Part shown: in pieces, positions 43,086-52,716 of the stretch
How the letters are laid out: the number at the start of each line of letters is the position of its first letter
Position numbering within the stretch: the stretch's first letter is position 1
Origin: Candidatus Gastranaerophilales bacterium
GTDB taxonomy: Bacteria > Cyanobacteriota > Vampirovibrionia > Gastranaerophilales > Gastranaerophilaceae
Assembly (NCBI GenBank): GCA_944325575.1
Contig: CALVAR010000004.1
Span: 42,632-106,631 of the forward strand
DNA: 64,000 nt
Direction of reading: 5' to 3'
Notes under the pieces: generated by a model
Database searches by the model: none
What the model saw: only the letters and a program-made list of their open reading frames with translations
Told to the model about the DNA's origin: nothing
Program-made: the position numbers and the translations under genes

Positions 43086-45287
43086 CTATTTTTTTGCAGC
43101 GGGTTTGGGTTCATAAGCCTTTAAATCCTGTACTCTTTTTGCCGAGTATCTTGTATAATCATTTGTTTCTCCGGCCTTTTGTGCCGCCGCAAGATATTTT
43201 TTATGATACATCAATGCATTTGTATACTGGGCAAGGTAATCATAATCTACTGCTATTGAATAATTTGCAATTATCATCTGCGGATTATACTGCAGTGCTT
43301 TTTTATAATCATTTATTGCCAGCTGATATTTCTTTTGTGCATCATAAACCATTGCTCTGTAGTAATAAGCATTGGAATCTTTTGGATCCTGCGCAATTAC
43401 ATTATTCAAAAGAGAAAGCGCCTGCTGATACTGCTGCTTTTCAAACAGCTCGATAGCTTTATCCATTTTTACCGTATTTTCCTGCTCTATTACATAAGTC
43501 AAAAGCTCTTTTGCGTTTTTGTTGTTTGCATCCAATTCGAGAGCTTTTTTAGCATAAGTTTTTGCATTTGCAAAGTCCTGTGCATTTGAATACGCAAGAC
43601 CTGCGTAATATGCGGTTTCAGCATTTTTTGCATCCAGAGCAAGAGATTTTACATAGTAGGCTGCAGCCTGTTTATTGTTATTCATTGCCTGATAACAAGC
43701 ACCTATACCCAGCAGAGATTCGGCCGTGGCCGGTGAAATTTTGTTGTATACGGCAATTGCGTCCATATATTTTTTTTGTCTGAACAACTCCGACGCATCA
43801 TTATACAACAGAGAGGCAGTTTCAGTATCTATTGATGCCAGTTGTTTTTTTATAGTAGTATTTTCCGGAAACATTGCTTTAGCATTTGTTAGAATCTCTC
43901 TTGCTTTATCGTATTTTTGCTGCTGCTTGTATGCCTGTGCAAGGTTTATGTAAGCATCTTCATTTTTGGCATCCAATTTTATAGCCTGATTATAATACGG
44001 TATAGCCTCTGCAATGCGGTTTGCGGAGTGCAGTTCGAACGCATATTTATACACAAGAGCCGGATTATTAGGTTCTTTTTGCATCTGTTCATTGATATAT
44101 GCGAGTTTTTCTTCCGGAGTCATATTTGTCTCATACATATCAAAAAGCTCATTTTTTATATCTTGATTATTGGGGTCAAGATTCAGAGCAAGCTTGTAAT
44201 TTTGAATTGCTGCTTCCTTGTTGCCAAGAGCCCTGTAGCATTGTGCTTTGTATAAATATGCAAGTTTAAAATTCGGATTTACGTCAATAATTGTGTCATA
44301 AGCAGCTATTGCAGTTTCGTATTCTTTTTGTGCCTGATACAAAGTGCCGAGATTTAATCGTGTGTTAACATTAGAAGGATTAAGAGATTCAGCTTTTTCA
44401 TATTGCTGCAATGCTGCAGTAAAATTATTTTGTCTCTGATAAACAGCACCCAAATTTGCATAAGCTTCAGCATTATCAGGATTTTCAGCTATTTTTTGTT
44501 TCCATATATTTTCAAGAGACATCAAAACTTCCCTATTATCACCGGATTTTGATAATGACAAATTATACTGTTCTGCAGCCATATCTATCTTGCCAAGTCT
44601 TTCATAAGCTTCAGCAAGTTTAAGATGCAAATCGGAATTCTGCGGATCCAGAACAAGAGCCTGATCGAGATAAGACACAGCCTGCTCATTCAAATTCAGG
44701 ATATAATATATTTCGCCCAGATTTGCAAGAGACGATTTTCTGTAATTTGCATCGGTTTGAGCCTTTTGAAACTCCGTTGCTGCAGCTGCAAATTCGCCCT
44801 GTGCTCTCAAAGAACGTCCCATAGTATAGCGTCCCTTGGGTGTTTGGTCTGCATTCATTGCATAAAGTATATTGCTCAAATTTTCTTCCATAGTATTTGT
44901 ATCGGCAATATACTGTGCATCAACCGGTTCATTATTATAATATTTCATATAAAAAATTCCGGATCTCAGGTCGTTTGCTGCCTTGTTATAATCCATTGCC
45001 TTATTGTTATAATACTGGGCACGTGAAAGATATGAATTAACCAGTTGTATGCGTGATGATTTGTCAGACGGATTTTCCCGCAAGGCCTTTCTAAATTCGG
45101 TTATTGCATTTGTGTATTGAGCAGCCTTTAAAAAATTTACCCCGTTATTGTAATATACAGACCCCTGAGGAGAATAATCTTCCTGAGAACGTCCGTAATT
45201 GCTGACAGATACAATATTGTCATCCGCATAGACAGCCTGAGCCAGTATCACAAATAAAAAAAGTGCCGTTAAAACTCTCTTTTTCAT
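43086..45287 (-). CDS. Large exported TPR-repeat protein
   Basis: 733-aa protein with a signal peptide (MKKRVLTALFLFVILAQAVYA) and a mature part made almost entirely of about 15-18 TPR units (for example YYNNGVNFLKAAQYTNAITEFRKAL, AYANLGAVYQRQNNFTAALQQYEKA, split here into segments of the repeat). These form a superhelix for protein binding; the location is periplasm or surface. The start is ATG 45287 with AAAGG seven bases before it; two upstream in-frame ATGs are worse placed. The stop TAG is 2-3 bases from repeat copy 5. Partners unknown. Confidence 0.9.
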   Translation of the reverse strand: MKKRVLTALFLFVILAQAVYADDNIVSVSNYGRSQEDYSPQGSVYYNNGVNFLKAAQYTNAITEFRKALRENPSDKSSRIQLVNSYLSRAQYYNNKAMDYNKAANDLRSGIFYMKYYNNEPVDAQYIADTNTMEENLSNILYAMNADQTPKGRYTMGRSLRAQGEFAAAATEFQKAQTDANYRKSSLANLGEIYYILNLNEQAVSYLDQALVLDPQNSDLHLKLAEAYERLGKIDMAAEQYNLSLSKSGDNREVLMSLENIWKQKIAENPDNAEAYANLGAVYQRQNNFTAALQQYEKAESLNPSNVNTRLNLGTLYQAQKEYETAIAAYDTIIDVNPNFKLAYLYKAQCYRALGNKEAAIQNYKLALNLDPNNQDIKNELFDMYETNMTPEEKLAYINEQMQKEPNNPALVYKYAFELHSANRIAEAIPYYNQAIKLDAKNEDAYINLAQAYKQQQKYDKAREILTNAKAMFPENTTIKKQLASIDTETASLLYNDASELFRQKKYMDAIAVYNKISPATAESLLGIGACYQAMNNNKQAAAYYVKSLALDAKNAETAYYAGLAYSNAQDFANAKTYAKKALELDANNKNAKELLTYVIEQENTVKMDKAIELFEKQQYQQALSLLNNVIAQDPKDSNAYYYRAMVYDAQKKYQLAINDYKKALQYNPQMIIANYSIAVDYDYLAQYTNALMYHKKYLAAAQKAGETNDYTRYSAKRVQDLKAYEPKPAAKK

Positions 45288-45416
45288 GTTCATGCCTTTC
45301 ATAGGTACCGTTGTATGGCAATTTATAATATTATTATAGTTCAAATCTGACAATAATCCTAATGTATATTATCCTATTGTCTTAATGCAATAAAATTTTG
45401 TCTGTAAGAAATAATT

Positions 45417-45458
45417 AAAAAAACAGCACCCGCATATTTCGGCGGATGCTGTTTTTTA
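45417..45458 (-). terminator. Terminator-like hairpin after adhE
   Basis: AAAAAACAGCA and TGCTGTTTTTT pair, with inner CCGC/GGCGG partly pairing. On the minus strand a T-rich arm follows the adhE stop, giving an intrinsic terminator; the other side faces the TPR gene promoter region. Confidence 0.75.
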
Positions 45459-45478
45459 TATTTATAATCTTAAGAAGA

Positions 45479-48121
45479 TTATATTCTTCCGTAGTATGCA
45501 TCGAGATACATTTGTTTGATTTCTTCAAACAACGGATATCTCGGGTTTGCACCTGTGCACTGGTCGTCAAATGCAAGCTCAACCATGTGATCAAGTTTTT
45601 CAAGGAATTCTTTTTCATCAATACCGAATTCTTTGATAGACATCGGCAAGCCGAGATCTTTTTTCATCTGAATCAATGCCTGCTGCAGTAATTCAACTTT
45701 TTCATCATCGTTTTTACCGCCAAGGCCTAATTCATCAGCAATCTGGCCGTATTTTGCTTTAGCACACGGGAATTTGTATTGCGGGAATGCTGTTTGTTTA
45801 ACCGGTTTATCAGTTGCGTTGAATTTAATAACCTGATTAATCAACAGAGCATTTGCCATACCGTGCGGTACGTGGAACATTGCACCCAGTTTGTGTGCCA
45901 TAGAGTGGCATACACCAAGGAATGCGTTAGCAAAAGCCATACCTGCAATTGTTGAAGCATAGTGAACTTTTTCTCTTGCTATCGGATCTTTTGCACCGTT
46001 GTCGTAAGAACGTTTCAAATATCTGAACAACAATTTCAAAGCTTCTAAAGAGTTAGAATTTGTGAAGTTTGTTGCCATAGCAGATACATAAGCTTCAATT
46101 GCGTGTGTAATAGCATCGTAACCGGAAACTGCAGTCAAGCCTTTCGGCATTGTATCAACAAGGTTCGGATCAACAATAGCTACATTCGGAGTCAATGCGT
46201 AATCAGCGATTGCATATTTAACACCTGTTTCATCATCAGTAATGATTGCAAACGGAGTAACTTCGGAACCTGTACCTGATGTTGTAGGTACACAAACCAT
46301 TTCTGCTTTCTTACCGAGTTCAGGAATCATGCAGATTCTCTTTCTGATATCCATAAATCTCATAGCGATATCTTCAAATACAGTATCAGGCTGTTCATAC
46401 ATCAACCACAAGATTTTAGCTGCGTCCATTGAAGAACCGCCGCCAAGTGCGATGAATACATCAGGTTCATATGCTTTAACCATCATCATTGCATCGTTGA
46501 TTGTAGACAATGTCGGATCAGGTTTAACATCAAAGAAGATTTGATAATCTACACCGATATCATCCAGTGTGTTTGTAATAGCATTTGCCATACCGGAGTT
46601 GAACAGGAATCTGTCTGTAACGATGAATGCACGTTTTTTACCTTGCAATTCTCTGAGAGCCAGATCCAAAGCCCCTCTTTTGAAGTAAATTTTCGCAGGA
46701 ACTTTGTACCAAAGCATGTTCTCTCTCCTTTCAGCAACTGTTTTTATATTCAATAAGTGTTGTGGTCCTACGTTGTCGCTTACTGCGTTACCGCCCCATG
46801 AGCCGCAGCCCAGTGTCAATGACGGATTGAGTCTGAAGTTGTACAAGTCACCGATACCGCCCTGTGAAGAAGGTGAGTTAATCAAGATTCTGCTTGTATG
46901 AAGTTTCAAGCCGAATGCTTCGATTCTTTCAGGGAATCTTTCGTCTGTATAAAGAACAGATGTATGACCTGCACCACCAAAGTCTACCAGATCATATGCT
47001 TTTTGTACAGCATCATCAAAATCTTTTGCTTTATACATAGCCAATACAGGTGAAAGTTTTTCGTGAGCAAAAGGTTCTTCTTCACAAATATCTGTTACTT
47101 CACCGATAAGAACTTTTGTATCAGGTTCAACTTCGATACCTGCCATTTCTGCAATTTTTGCAGCAGGCTGACCAACGATAGCAGGGTTAACTCTGCCGTT
47201 TTGGATAACAAGAGCACCTACTTTTTCTCTTTCTTTGTTGTTAAGAATATAAGCACCTCTTAAGAGGAATTCTTTTTTAACTTCTTCATATACGTCTTTA
47301 ACAACAACAACTGATTGTTCTGAAGCACAAATCATACCGTTGTCGAATGTTTTTGACATAAGGATTGAAGAAACTGCCATTTTGATATCAGCTGTTTCAT
47401 CAATAACAGCAGGTGTGTTACCGGGGCCGACACCCAAAGCAGGTTTACCTGATGAATAAGCAGCTTTAACCATTCCGGGACCGCCTGTTGCAAGAATCAT
47501 ATCGATATCTTCGTGGTGCATCAATGCAGCTGAAAGTTCAACTGACGGCTCATCAATCCATGCAATAAGTCCGTCCGGAGCACCGGCTTTAACAGCAGCT
47601 TCAAGAACAACTTTTGCAGCTTCGATTGTACATTTTTTAGCTCTCGGGTGCGGAGAAAATACAAGAGCGTTACGTGTTTTTAATGCTATTAATGATTTGA
47701 AAATAGCAGTAGAAGTCGGGTTAGTAGTAGGAATAACACCGGCAATAACACCGATAGGTTCTGCTACCTTTTTGATGCCGTTTGCTTTATCTTCTTCAAT
47801 AACACCGGCAGTTTTCATATTTTTGTATTTGTTGTAAATATATTCAGCGGCAAAGTGGTTTTTGATAATTTTATCTTCCATAACACCCATGCCTGTTTCT
47901 TCAACAGCCATTCTTGCCAGAGGAATTCTCATTTTGTCAGCTGCAGTTGCTGCTGCTTTAAAGATTTTATCTACCTGTTCCTGAGAGAAAGTAGCATAAA
48001 TCTTTTGAGCTTTTTTAGCTCTTTCAATGATTAATTTCAAATCGTCATGAGTTTTTACCTCATTTGATTTGTTAAAAGCCTTTTCCAACTTTTCAGTTTC
48101 GGCCTGCTTTTTAGTTGCCAT
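45479..48121 (-). CDS. adhE: AdhE, bifunctional acetaldehyde/alcohol dehydrogenase
   Basis: 880-aa fermentation enzyme that reduces acetyl-CoA to acetaldehyde and then ethanol, regenerating NAD. The N-terminal ALDH half has [18 protein letters not shown] and the catalytic Cys in [10 protein letters not shown]; the C-terminal iron-dependent ADH half has [13 protein letters not shown] and the iron-binding His cluster [23 protein letters not shown] (given here as the positions near 720-745). The enzyme probably forms spirosomes as in other bacteria. The start is ATG 48121 ([11 protein letters not shown]) behind AAAGGAGAA; the extra 11 upstream codons are unlikely. It is a single-gene unit with promoter and terminator. 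Confidence 0.97.
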   Translation of the reverse strand: MATKKQAETEKLEKAFNKSNEVKTHDDLKLIIERAKKAQKIYATFSQEQVDKIFKAAATAADKMRIPLARMAVEETGMGVMEDKIIKNHFAAEYIYNKYKNMKTAGVIEEDKANGIKKVAEPIGVIAGVIPTTNPTSTAIFKSLIALKTRNALVFSPHPRAKKCTIEAAKVVLEAAVKAGAPDGLIAWIDEPSVELSAALMHHEDIDMILATGGPGMVKAAYSSGKPALGVGPGNTPAVIDETADIKMAVSSILMSKTFDNGMICASEQSVVVVKDVYEEVKKEFLLRGAYILNNKEREKVGALVIQNGRVNPAIVGQPAAKIAEMAGIEVEPDTKVLIGEVTDICEEEPFAHEKLSPVLAMYKAKDFDDAVQKAYDLVDFGGAGHTSVLYTDERFPERIEAFGLKLHTSRILINSPSSQGGIGDLYNFRLNPSLTLGCGSWGGNAVSDNVGPQHLLNIKTVAERRENMLWYKVPAKIYFKRGALDLALRELQGKKRAFIVTDRFLFNSGMANAITNTLDDIGVDYQIFFDVKPDPTLSTINDAMMMVKAYEPDVFIALGGGSSMDAAKILWLMYEQPDTVFEDIAMRFMDIRKRICMIPELGKKAEMVCVPTTSGTGSEVTPFAIITDDETGVKYAIADYALTPNVAIVDPNLVDTMPKGLTAVSGYDAITHAIEAYVSAMATNFTNSNSLEALKLLFRYLKRSYDNGAKDPIAREKVHYASTIAGMAFANAFLGVCHSMAHKLGAMFHVPHGMANALLINQVIKFNATDKPVKQTAFPQYKFPCAKAKYGQIADELGLGGKNDDEKVELLQQALIQMKKDLGLPMSIKEFGIDEKEFLEKLDHMVELAFDDQCTGANPRYPLFEEIKQMYLDAYYGRI

Positions 48122-48158
48122 AGTGTAATTCTCCTTTATCGTGAAATTATTCACTATT

Positions 48159-48187
48159 AATATAACCTACAAAAAAGAAAATTGCAA
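48159..48187 (-). promoter_or_regulatory. adhE promoter
   Basis: On the minus strand TTGCAA (48187-48182), 17 bases, then TATATT (48164-48159), 38 bases before the adhE start. The same TTGCAA -35 box is found in front of hpf and hcp. Confidence 0.75.
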
Positions 48188-48298
48188 GTGTTATTTTTAC
48201 AATTATTAATAAAAAGATATAACTTAAAAGTACGGTCATAATAGGGTTATCTTTATAAAATCTTTATACAAAATATATAAAATTAGCAAAAATAAAAA

Positions 48299-48314
48299 AG
48301 TGATTTTTATCACT
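48299..48314. promoter_or_regulatory. FNR/CRP-like palindrome between adhE and the GT2 gene
   Basis: AGTGAT-TTTT-ATCACT is a 16-base palindrome, similar to FNR/CRP-type half sites (TGAT...ATCA). It lies about 110 bases upstream of the adhE -35 box and 63 bases before the glycosyltransferase start. It may bind a redox or cAMP-type regulator; which gene it serves is uncertain. Confidence 0.4.
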
Positions 48315-48376
48315 ATTTATAAAGATATTTTGTGATATTATTAATAAGTATAAATTTGTAAATAAGGGGCTTTCTT

Positions 48377-49282
48377 TTGAATATTAAGATGTCAGTTATT
48401 ATTTCCGTATATAATTCGGCACGGTATTTGGAAAAATGTTTGGACAGTCTGATTAATCAAACATTGCAAAATATTGAAATTATTTGTATTAATGACGGTT
48501 CAACTGACGAATCTTTGAGTATTTTAAACAGGTATAAGAATCAAGACAATAGAATAAAAGTTTTTAATCAGGATAACAAAGGCCAATCCGCTGCACGTAA
48601 TCTTGGCATAAAATATTCACAGGGTGAGTATATCGGCTTTTTGGATTCCGATGATTACGCAGATAGAACAATGTTTGAAAAATTATATACCGCTGCAAAA
48701 CAAAACTGTTCAGATGTTGTTATGTGCAGCGTGCATATATTAAATGAGAAAACAGGGGCTATTACTCCAAATGATCCGTATTTTGGTCTTAAAATTTTTG
48801 AGGAGCAAAAAGATGCGGATGTGTTTTTTAATGGAGTTTTTTCTTATGAGCAATGCAGAAATTTTTTATTTAGAATTTGTGTTGTGCCGTGGAATAAACT
48901 CATTAAAACTGATTTTTTGAAAAAAAACAATATAAAATTTGCTGAGGGGTTGAGTTTTGAAGACAATATTTTTTCTCTTGAACTTTTGCTTAAAGCCGGA
49001 CGTATTTCACTTGTAAATGAGCCATTGCCTTATTATCGCTTTGGTTCTGAGAACTCTCTTACTTACGGAACAAATGATAATTCCAAACTTGACCTTTTTG
49101 AAGTGTTTAATAAAATGGAAGAAGTTTTGAAAAAAAATATGGTCTTTGACATGTTTGAAGAGTATTTTTTCAATCATAAAAAAAATACGCTTTTGTACTG
49201 GTATAAAAAGTTAAATGATTCTAATGTTAAAGATTTGTATAAAAATAGACTTTTAAAACTGTATTCGGATATGATTATTTAA
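48377..49282 (+). CDS. Family 2 glycosyltransferase
   Basis: 301-aa GT-A fold enzyme that adds a sugar from a nucleotide donor, likely for surface polysaccharide. It opens with MSVIISVYNSARYLEKCLDSL, followed by ICINDGSTDES and the DxD-type metal motif GFLDSDDYAD. The C-terminal part varies between family members and gives no acceptor information. I take the TTG at 48377 as start, since AGGGG is at the right distance; an ATG four codons later (48389) is possible. First gene of a plus-strand pair followed by the FkbM-type methyltransferase. Confidence 0.9.
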   Translation: MNIKMSVIISVYNSARYLEKCLDSLINQTLQNIEIICINDGSTDESLSILNRYKNQDNRIKVFNQDNKGQSAARNLGIKYSQGEYIGFLDSDDYADRTMFEKLYTAAKQNCSDVVMCSVHILNEKTGAITPNDPYFGLKIFEEQKDADVFFNGVFSYEQCRNFLFRICVVPWNKLIKTDFLKKNNIKFAEGLSFEDNIFSLELLLKAGRISLVNEPLPYYRFGSENSLTYGTNDNSKLDLFEVFNKMEEVLKKNMVFDMFEEYFFNHKKNTLLYWYKKLNDSNVKDLYKNRLLKLYSDMII

Positions 49283-49293
49283 GAGGAAAATAT

Positions 49294-50439
49294 ATGACAA
49301 TAGAAATAAATAAAGATACAGAAAAGCTTCTTTCGCGAATTGCGAAAAATGCAAAAATAATTATTTACGGTACTGCAGAAGCTGCAATATACCTTAAAAA
49401 TGTTATTGAAGAAAAGAGAAAAGACATAAAACTTTTGTCTTTTGTAAATACTTATGAAACAGGAGATATTGACGGAATACCTGTAATAAGACCCGGCAGC
49501 TTGCCTGAGATTGCAAAAGATGTAGATGTAGCAATAATAGCATCTGTTTATTTTGCAGACACTATGAAGTTTATTCTCTTGATATGCGGTATAAAAAAGT
49601 ATCTTAAGATAACTCCTAAAATTTTAGATATAAGCTTTAAAACAAAACCTTCAAACATGCCTGATGAACTGGTAAGAAAAGCTCAACAGGTGTTTGATAT
49701 TTTGGACAGCGACAAGGACAGAGATTTGTACAAAATGGCACTGGATTACCGTACGCACAATGATATGATTTCTCTGCCTGAATATCATAAAAAGACAAAC
49801 AAACATTATGTTCTTGAATATCCGCAAAAACATTATTTTGAATTTATAAAAAAATCAAAGATAAAGACAGTTCTTGATATAGGGGCTTATGATTGCACAC
49901 ACAGCCTTTTATTTCTTGCCAAATTTCCTAATATCAAGAAGGTATATGCTTTTGAACCTATGTACGATACCTTTAAGAAGGATTTTCTAGATGAACTTGT
50001 GATTGCAAACAAGGACAAAATTGAAAATGTAAAAAAAGCTGTCTGGGATAAGGAAGAAACACTTGAGTTTCAACAGCATAAGTTTGAAACATGTTCAAAG
50101 CTTGTTGAGGTAGCTGCTCCTAATAAAGATACGGTTAATGTTGTAAAAGTTCAGACTATATCTATTGATAAATTTGCCCAACAACATCCGGATATGAAGG
50201 TTGATTATATAAAAATGGACGTTGAAGGTGCAGAACAAAACGCTCTCAAAGGTGGTATAAAAACTATACAAAAAGACAGACCTCAGCTGGCAATTTCTAT
50301 ATATCACACACCGCAGGATTTCGTTGAGATACCTTTGTATCTGCATAAAAATTTAAAGAATTATGTATTTAAATTAGGACACTATTGCCCGAATGCAGCA
50401 GAAACTGTTTTATACTGCATTCCAGCGGAAATAATGTAA
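49294..50439 (+). CDS. Two-domain FkbM-family methyltransferase
   Basis: 381 aa. Residues 15-120 are a Rossmann-like nucleotide/sugar-associated domain (IIIYGTAEAAIYLKN, ...DGIPVIRP, VDVAIIAS), similar in style to the separate 133-aa protein at 52177-52578. Residues 185-370 are the FkbM SAM-dependent methyltransferase (VLDIGAYDCTHSLLF, YAFEPMYDTF, VDYIKMDVEGAEQNALKG). It probably methylates a sugar in a surface glycan. GAGGAAAATAT precedes the ATG; the gene follows the GT2 gene by 11 bases. Its last 30 bases overlap the end of the convergent methyltransferase gene at 50410. Confidence 0.88.
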   Translation: MTIEINKDTEKLLSRIAKNAKIIIYGTAEAAIYLKNVIEEKRKDIKLLSFVNTYETGDIDGIPVIRPGSLPEIAKDVDVAIIASVYFADTMKFILLICGIKKYLKITPKILDISFKTKPSNMPDELVRKAQQVFDILDSDKDRDLYKMALDYRTHNDMISLPEYHKKTNKHYVLEYPQKHYFEFIKKSKIKTVLDIGAYDCTHSLLFLAKFPNIKKVYAFEPMYDTFKKDFLDELVIANKDKIENVKKAVWDKEETLEFQQHKFETCSKLVEVAAPNKDTVNVVKVQTISIDKFAQQHPDMKVDYIKMDVEGAEQNALKGGIKTIQKDRPQLAISIYHTPQDFVEIPLYLHKNLKNYVFKLGHYCPNAAETVLYCIPAEIM

Positions 50440-51279
50440 TTTGAGATATTTTAGAGTCAGGTAAAGTTTTTTGGAATAAGCATATAAACTTTGTACTTGC
50501 TTGTCTTTATCTATAAGACGTGAGTTTAGTATGTACGCTTTTTCAAAAATATTTGTTAATACTCTGGGGTAATATTTTTCATAATGCTTTTTTAATTCAT
50601 AAAAATCTTTATCTTTCAGCGGATAAGCCCACGCAAGAGTTAACGCGTTAAATATATCAAAAGCTTCTTCCATAGCATCAGGAGAAAGTTTTACAGCGCC
50701 TATATTGGGCACATATTTATGTTCTGTATATTCCGGCAGAATTTTTTGTCCGTGTATTGCCGAAAACAATATGCAGCATGTGTTCCATAATTCGTTTTCG
50801 TAAGTATGAAAGGCAATATCGTGTAACACTATGATTCCATCCTTTTTCATAAATGGAAGCACCTGTAAATAATCAAGAAATTCTCCAGGAGAACAGTGCA
50901 TTGTGTCAATAAAACACAAATCAATTTCTTTACCAATGTTTTCCAGAAATCTGCAAGACATTGCACCTGTGTAAAGAGTCCATTTTTGTTTTAAGTCAGG
51001 AAAATCATCGACAACAAATCCAGATTTTTTAGATACGTCGCGATAGTATTCTGTGGAGTAATCTATTGAATACAGATGTGCGTTTTCCGTGTTTTTTATC
51101 GTATCAAGCATTAAAAGCGATGATGTTCCTGAGGCTACTCCTATTTCTACAATCTTTTTCGATTGGGTTTCTTTTATTAAACCGCATAAAAACATCATTT
51201 CAGATTCTGTCATTTCTGAAAATTTGTTGTATTTTTTCATCAGCGGAGTTAATGTGCCGCAATATTTTCTTGTTTCCAT
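50410..51279 (-). CDS. Class I SAM methyltransferase (Methyltransf_24/CmcI-like)
   Basis: 289-aa methyltransferase with SAM motif IVEIGVASGTSSLLML, acidic loop LYSIDYST, and the post-motif VLHDIAFHT; IDLCFIDTMHCSPGEFLDYL fits the CmcI/Methyltransf_24 group acting on sugars or small molecules. ATG 51279 was chosen for the AGAGGGA nine bases upstream; ten further codons are in frame. It ends within the FkbM gene on the other strand (30 bases shared). It follows the GT8 gene on the same strand. Confidence 0.85.
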   Translation of the reverse strand: METRKYCGTLTPLMKKYNKFSEMTESEMMFLCGLIKETQSKKIVEIGVASGTSSLLMLDTIKNTENAHLYSIDYSTEYYRDVSKKSGFVVDDFPDLKQKWTLYTGAMSCRFLENIGKEIDLCFIDTMHCSPGEFLDYLQVLPFMKKDGIIVLHDIAFHTYENELWNTCCILFSAIHGQKILPEYTEHKYVPNIGAVKLSPDAMEEAFDIFNALTLAWAYPLKDKDFYELKKHYEKYYPRVLTNIFEKAYILNSRLIDKDKQVQSLYAYSKKLYLTLKYLKLHYFRWNAV

Positions 51280-51295
51280 TATTTGCGTCCCTCTA

Positions 51296-52174
51296 TCAGT
51301 AAAAGGCATATTTAACCTTTTTTAGATTATTTTTCATATATGAAACAAAATATAAAAAGTTTTTAAATATTTCGCCTCTGAAGTCGGTTAATAAAGAGTA
51401 TTTGTAATATTCAAATACAAAATCCGGCGACTTTAAAAAATACCAAGGCTTTTTAAAGGTAACAAAGTGAATGATTTTTATTTCTCTTTTTTGCTTTTTA
51501 TAATCTTTTTTTACATCACTGTTTTTGCACTGGTGTTGAAAATTGTATTTTTTATCAATATATTGAACTTTGTCTTTACAGACCATATTTAGTGTGTCCT
51601 GATCAAAACATACAAGTTTTCTTGCATTATTGCGTATAAAATCCAGACACTTTTGTTCAAAGTCAAATTCCTGTGCAATTTCTCTCATATATTTAAGGTT
51701 CATGAGCAGAACACCGGAGTTAAAGTATCTGTTAAGGTTCCAGATTTTTGCCCTGTTTATTGAAAATGAATCGTACAGAGAAGAAAAGTCTTCTACTGCA
51801 GCAAGAAAGCTGTTTTCTATATTGGTATTATAAATTTCAGCGAGCGAACCTCTGACAAGAACATCGCTGTCCAGATACAGCACTTTTTCTTCATTTATCA
51901 GGTAGGGGATTTTTAGCCTGAAATATACCTGTACAGGAAAAATATCAGTAGCCGGCAAATCTCTGTATAATGAGGCATCGAAGTCTATAAATGTTATTTC
52001 GCAATCTTTGAGCTTTTTCAAGTTAAGAATTTTGTTTTTTGTTTTTTCGCTAAAATCATCGTTTAAAATAAAAAATCGGAATTCTTCGCTTTTGAGCGAA
52101 TTTTTTAAAATAGACGCTATTGTGGCTGCAAGATGCGGGGCAAAATCATCGTTAGCACATAGAGCAATGTTCAT
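51296..52174 (-). CDS. Family 8 glycosyltransferase
   Basis: 292-aa GT8 enzyme, retaining type, as in lipopolysaccharide glucosyl/galactosyltransferases. MNIALCANDDFAPHLAATIASIL is the family N-terminus, the DxD motif is KVLYLDSDVLVRG, and YFNSGVLLMNL plus FDQDTLNMVCKD are typical. It should add hexose to a surface glycan. ATG 52174 is two bases after the stop of the preceding gene, so the two are coupled. A 5-residue-longer in-frame start is possible. Confidence 0.92.
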   Translation of the reverse strand: MNIALCANDDFAPHLAATIASILKNSLKSEEFRFFILNDDFSEKTKNKILNLKKLKDCEITFIDFDASLYRDLPATDIFPVQVYFRLKIPYLINEEKVLYLDSDVLVRGSLAEIYNTNIENSFLAAVEDFSSLYDSFSINRAKIWNLNRYFNSGVLLMNLKYMREIAQEFDFEQKCLDFIRNNARKLVCFDQDTLNMVCKDKVQYIDKKYNFQHQCKNSDVKKDYKKQKREIKIIHFVTFKKPWYFLKSPDFVFEYYKYSLLTDFRGEIFKNFLYFVSYMKNNLKKVKYAFY

Positions 52175-52176
52175 TT

Positions 52177-52578
52177 TTAATCCCATATCTCGTTCCATAT
52201 ATCTTTAAACGGTTTTCTAACAAGCGGCATCAGTTTTATTTTTGTTCCTTTTAATACAGTGTTTTCAAGTGATTCCATAATTTTTACTATATTAATTGTT
52301 GCGACAAGCACACAATCAGGATGCAATGATGCAATTTCCTCGGGAGCACAAACCTTGTATCCTAGAAACTCCTCATCTTGTTCATGGTTTGTAAACTTTC
52401 TATCAGAAACCGCTATAATATTTAACGAACACAGGTCATAGTTGCTTTTCAACACTTCAAAAAAGATGCCTGTTCCGTATATCACAATCGATTTATTTTT
52501 CAGCTTTTTGTTTAGTTTTTCAAGTTGCTTAGCGAAATTAACTTTTTCCAGGTATTCAAGATGAAAGTCTTTGTCCAT
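52177..52578 (-). CDS. Small Rossmann-like protein linked to glycan genes
   Basis: 133-aa protein. After a short helix, IVIYGTGIFFEVL (about residues 30-42) looks like the start of a nucleotide-binding Rossmann strand-loop-helix, followed by NIIAVSDRK and DCVLVATI. This matches the N-terminal domain of the FkbM protein at 49294 and PglD-like modules in glycan clusters. On its own it lacks a catalytic domain. It starts at ATG 52578 and is coupled to the GT8 gene. A role in binding sugar nucleotides is inferred. Confidence 0.65.
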   Translation of the reverse strand: MDKDFHLEYLEKVNFAKQLEKLNKKLKNKSIVIYGTGIFFEVLKSNYDLCSLNIIAVSDRKFTNHEQDEEFLGYKVCAPEEIASLHPDCVLVATINIVKIMESLENTVLKGTKIKLMPLVRKPFKDIWNEIWD

Positions 52579-52716
52579 TTATACGTTCTTTATGTTCTTT
52601 AGCTTTTTTAATGCTAGCATTAAGAGCATAAAAATGTCAATTTTATAGTACCTTATGCCAATAAACCTATTCTTCTGTATGATATCAACTCTTGCATTTT
52701 ATGATATAAAAATAAA

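Noticed and set aside
42796..43114. Long N-terminal extension of dusB up to 43114
   Set aside because: The extra 130 residues are entirely repeat-encoded and unlike the family; the conserved protein begins near 42712.
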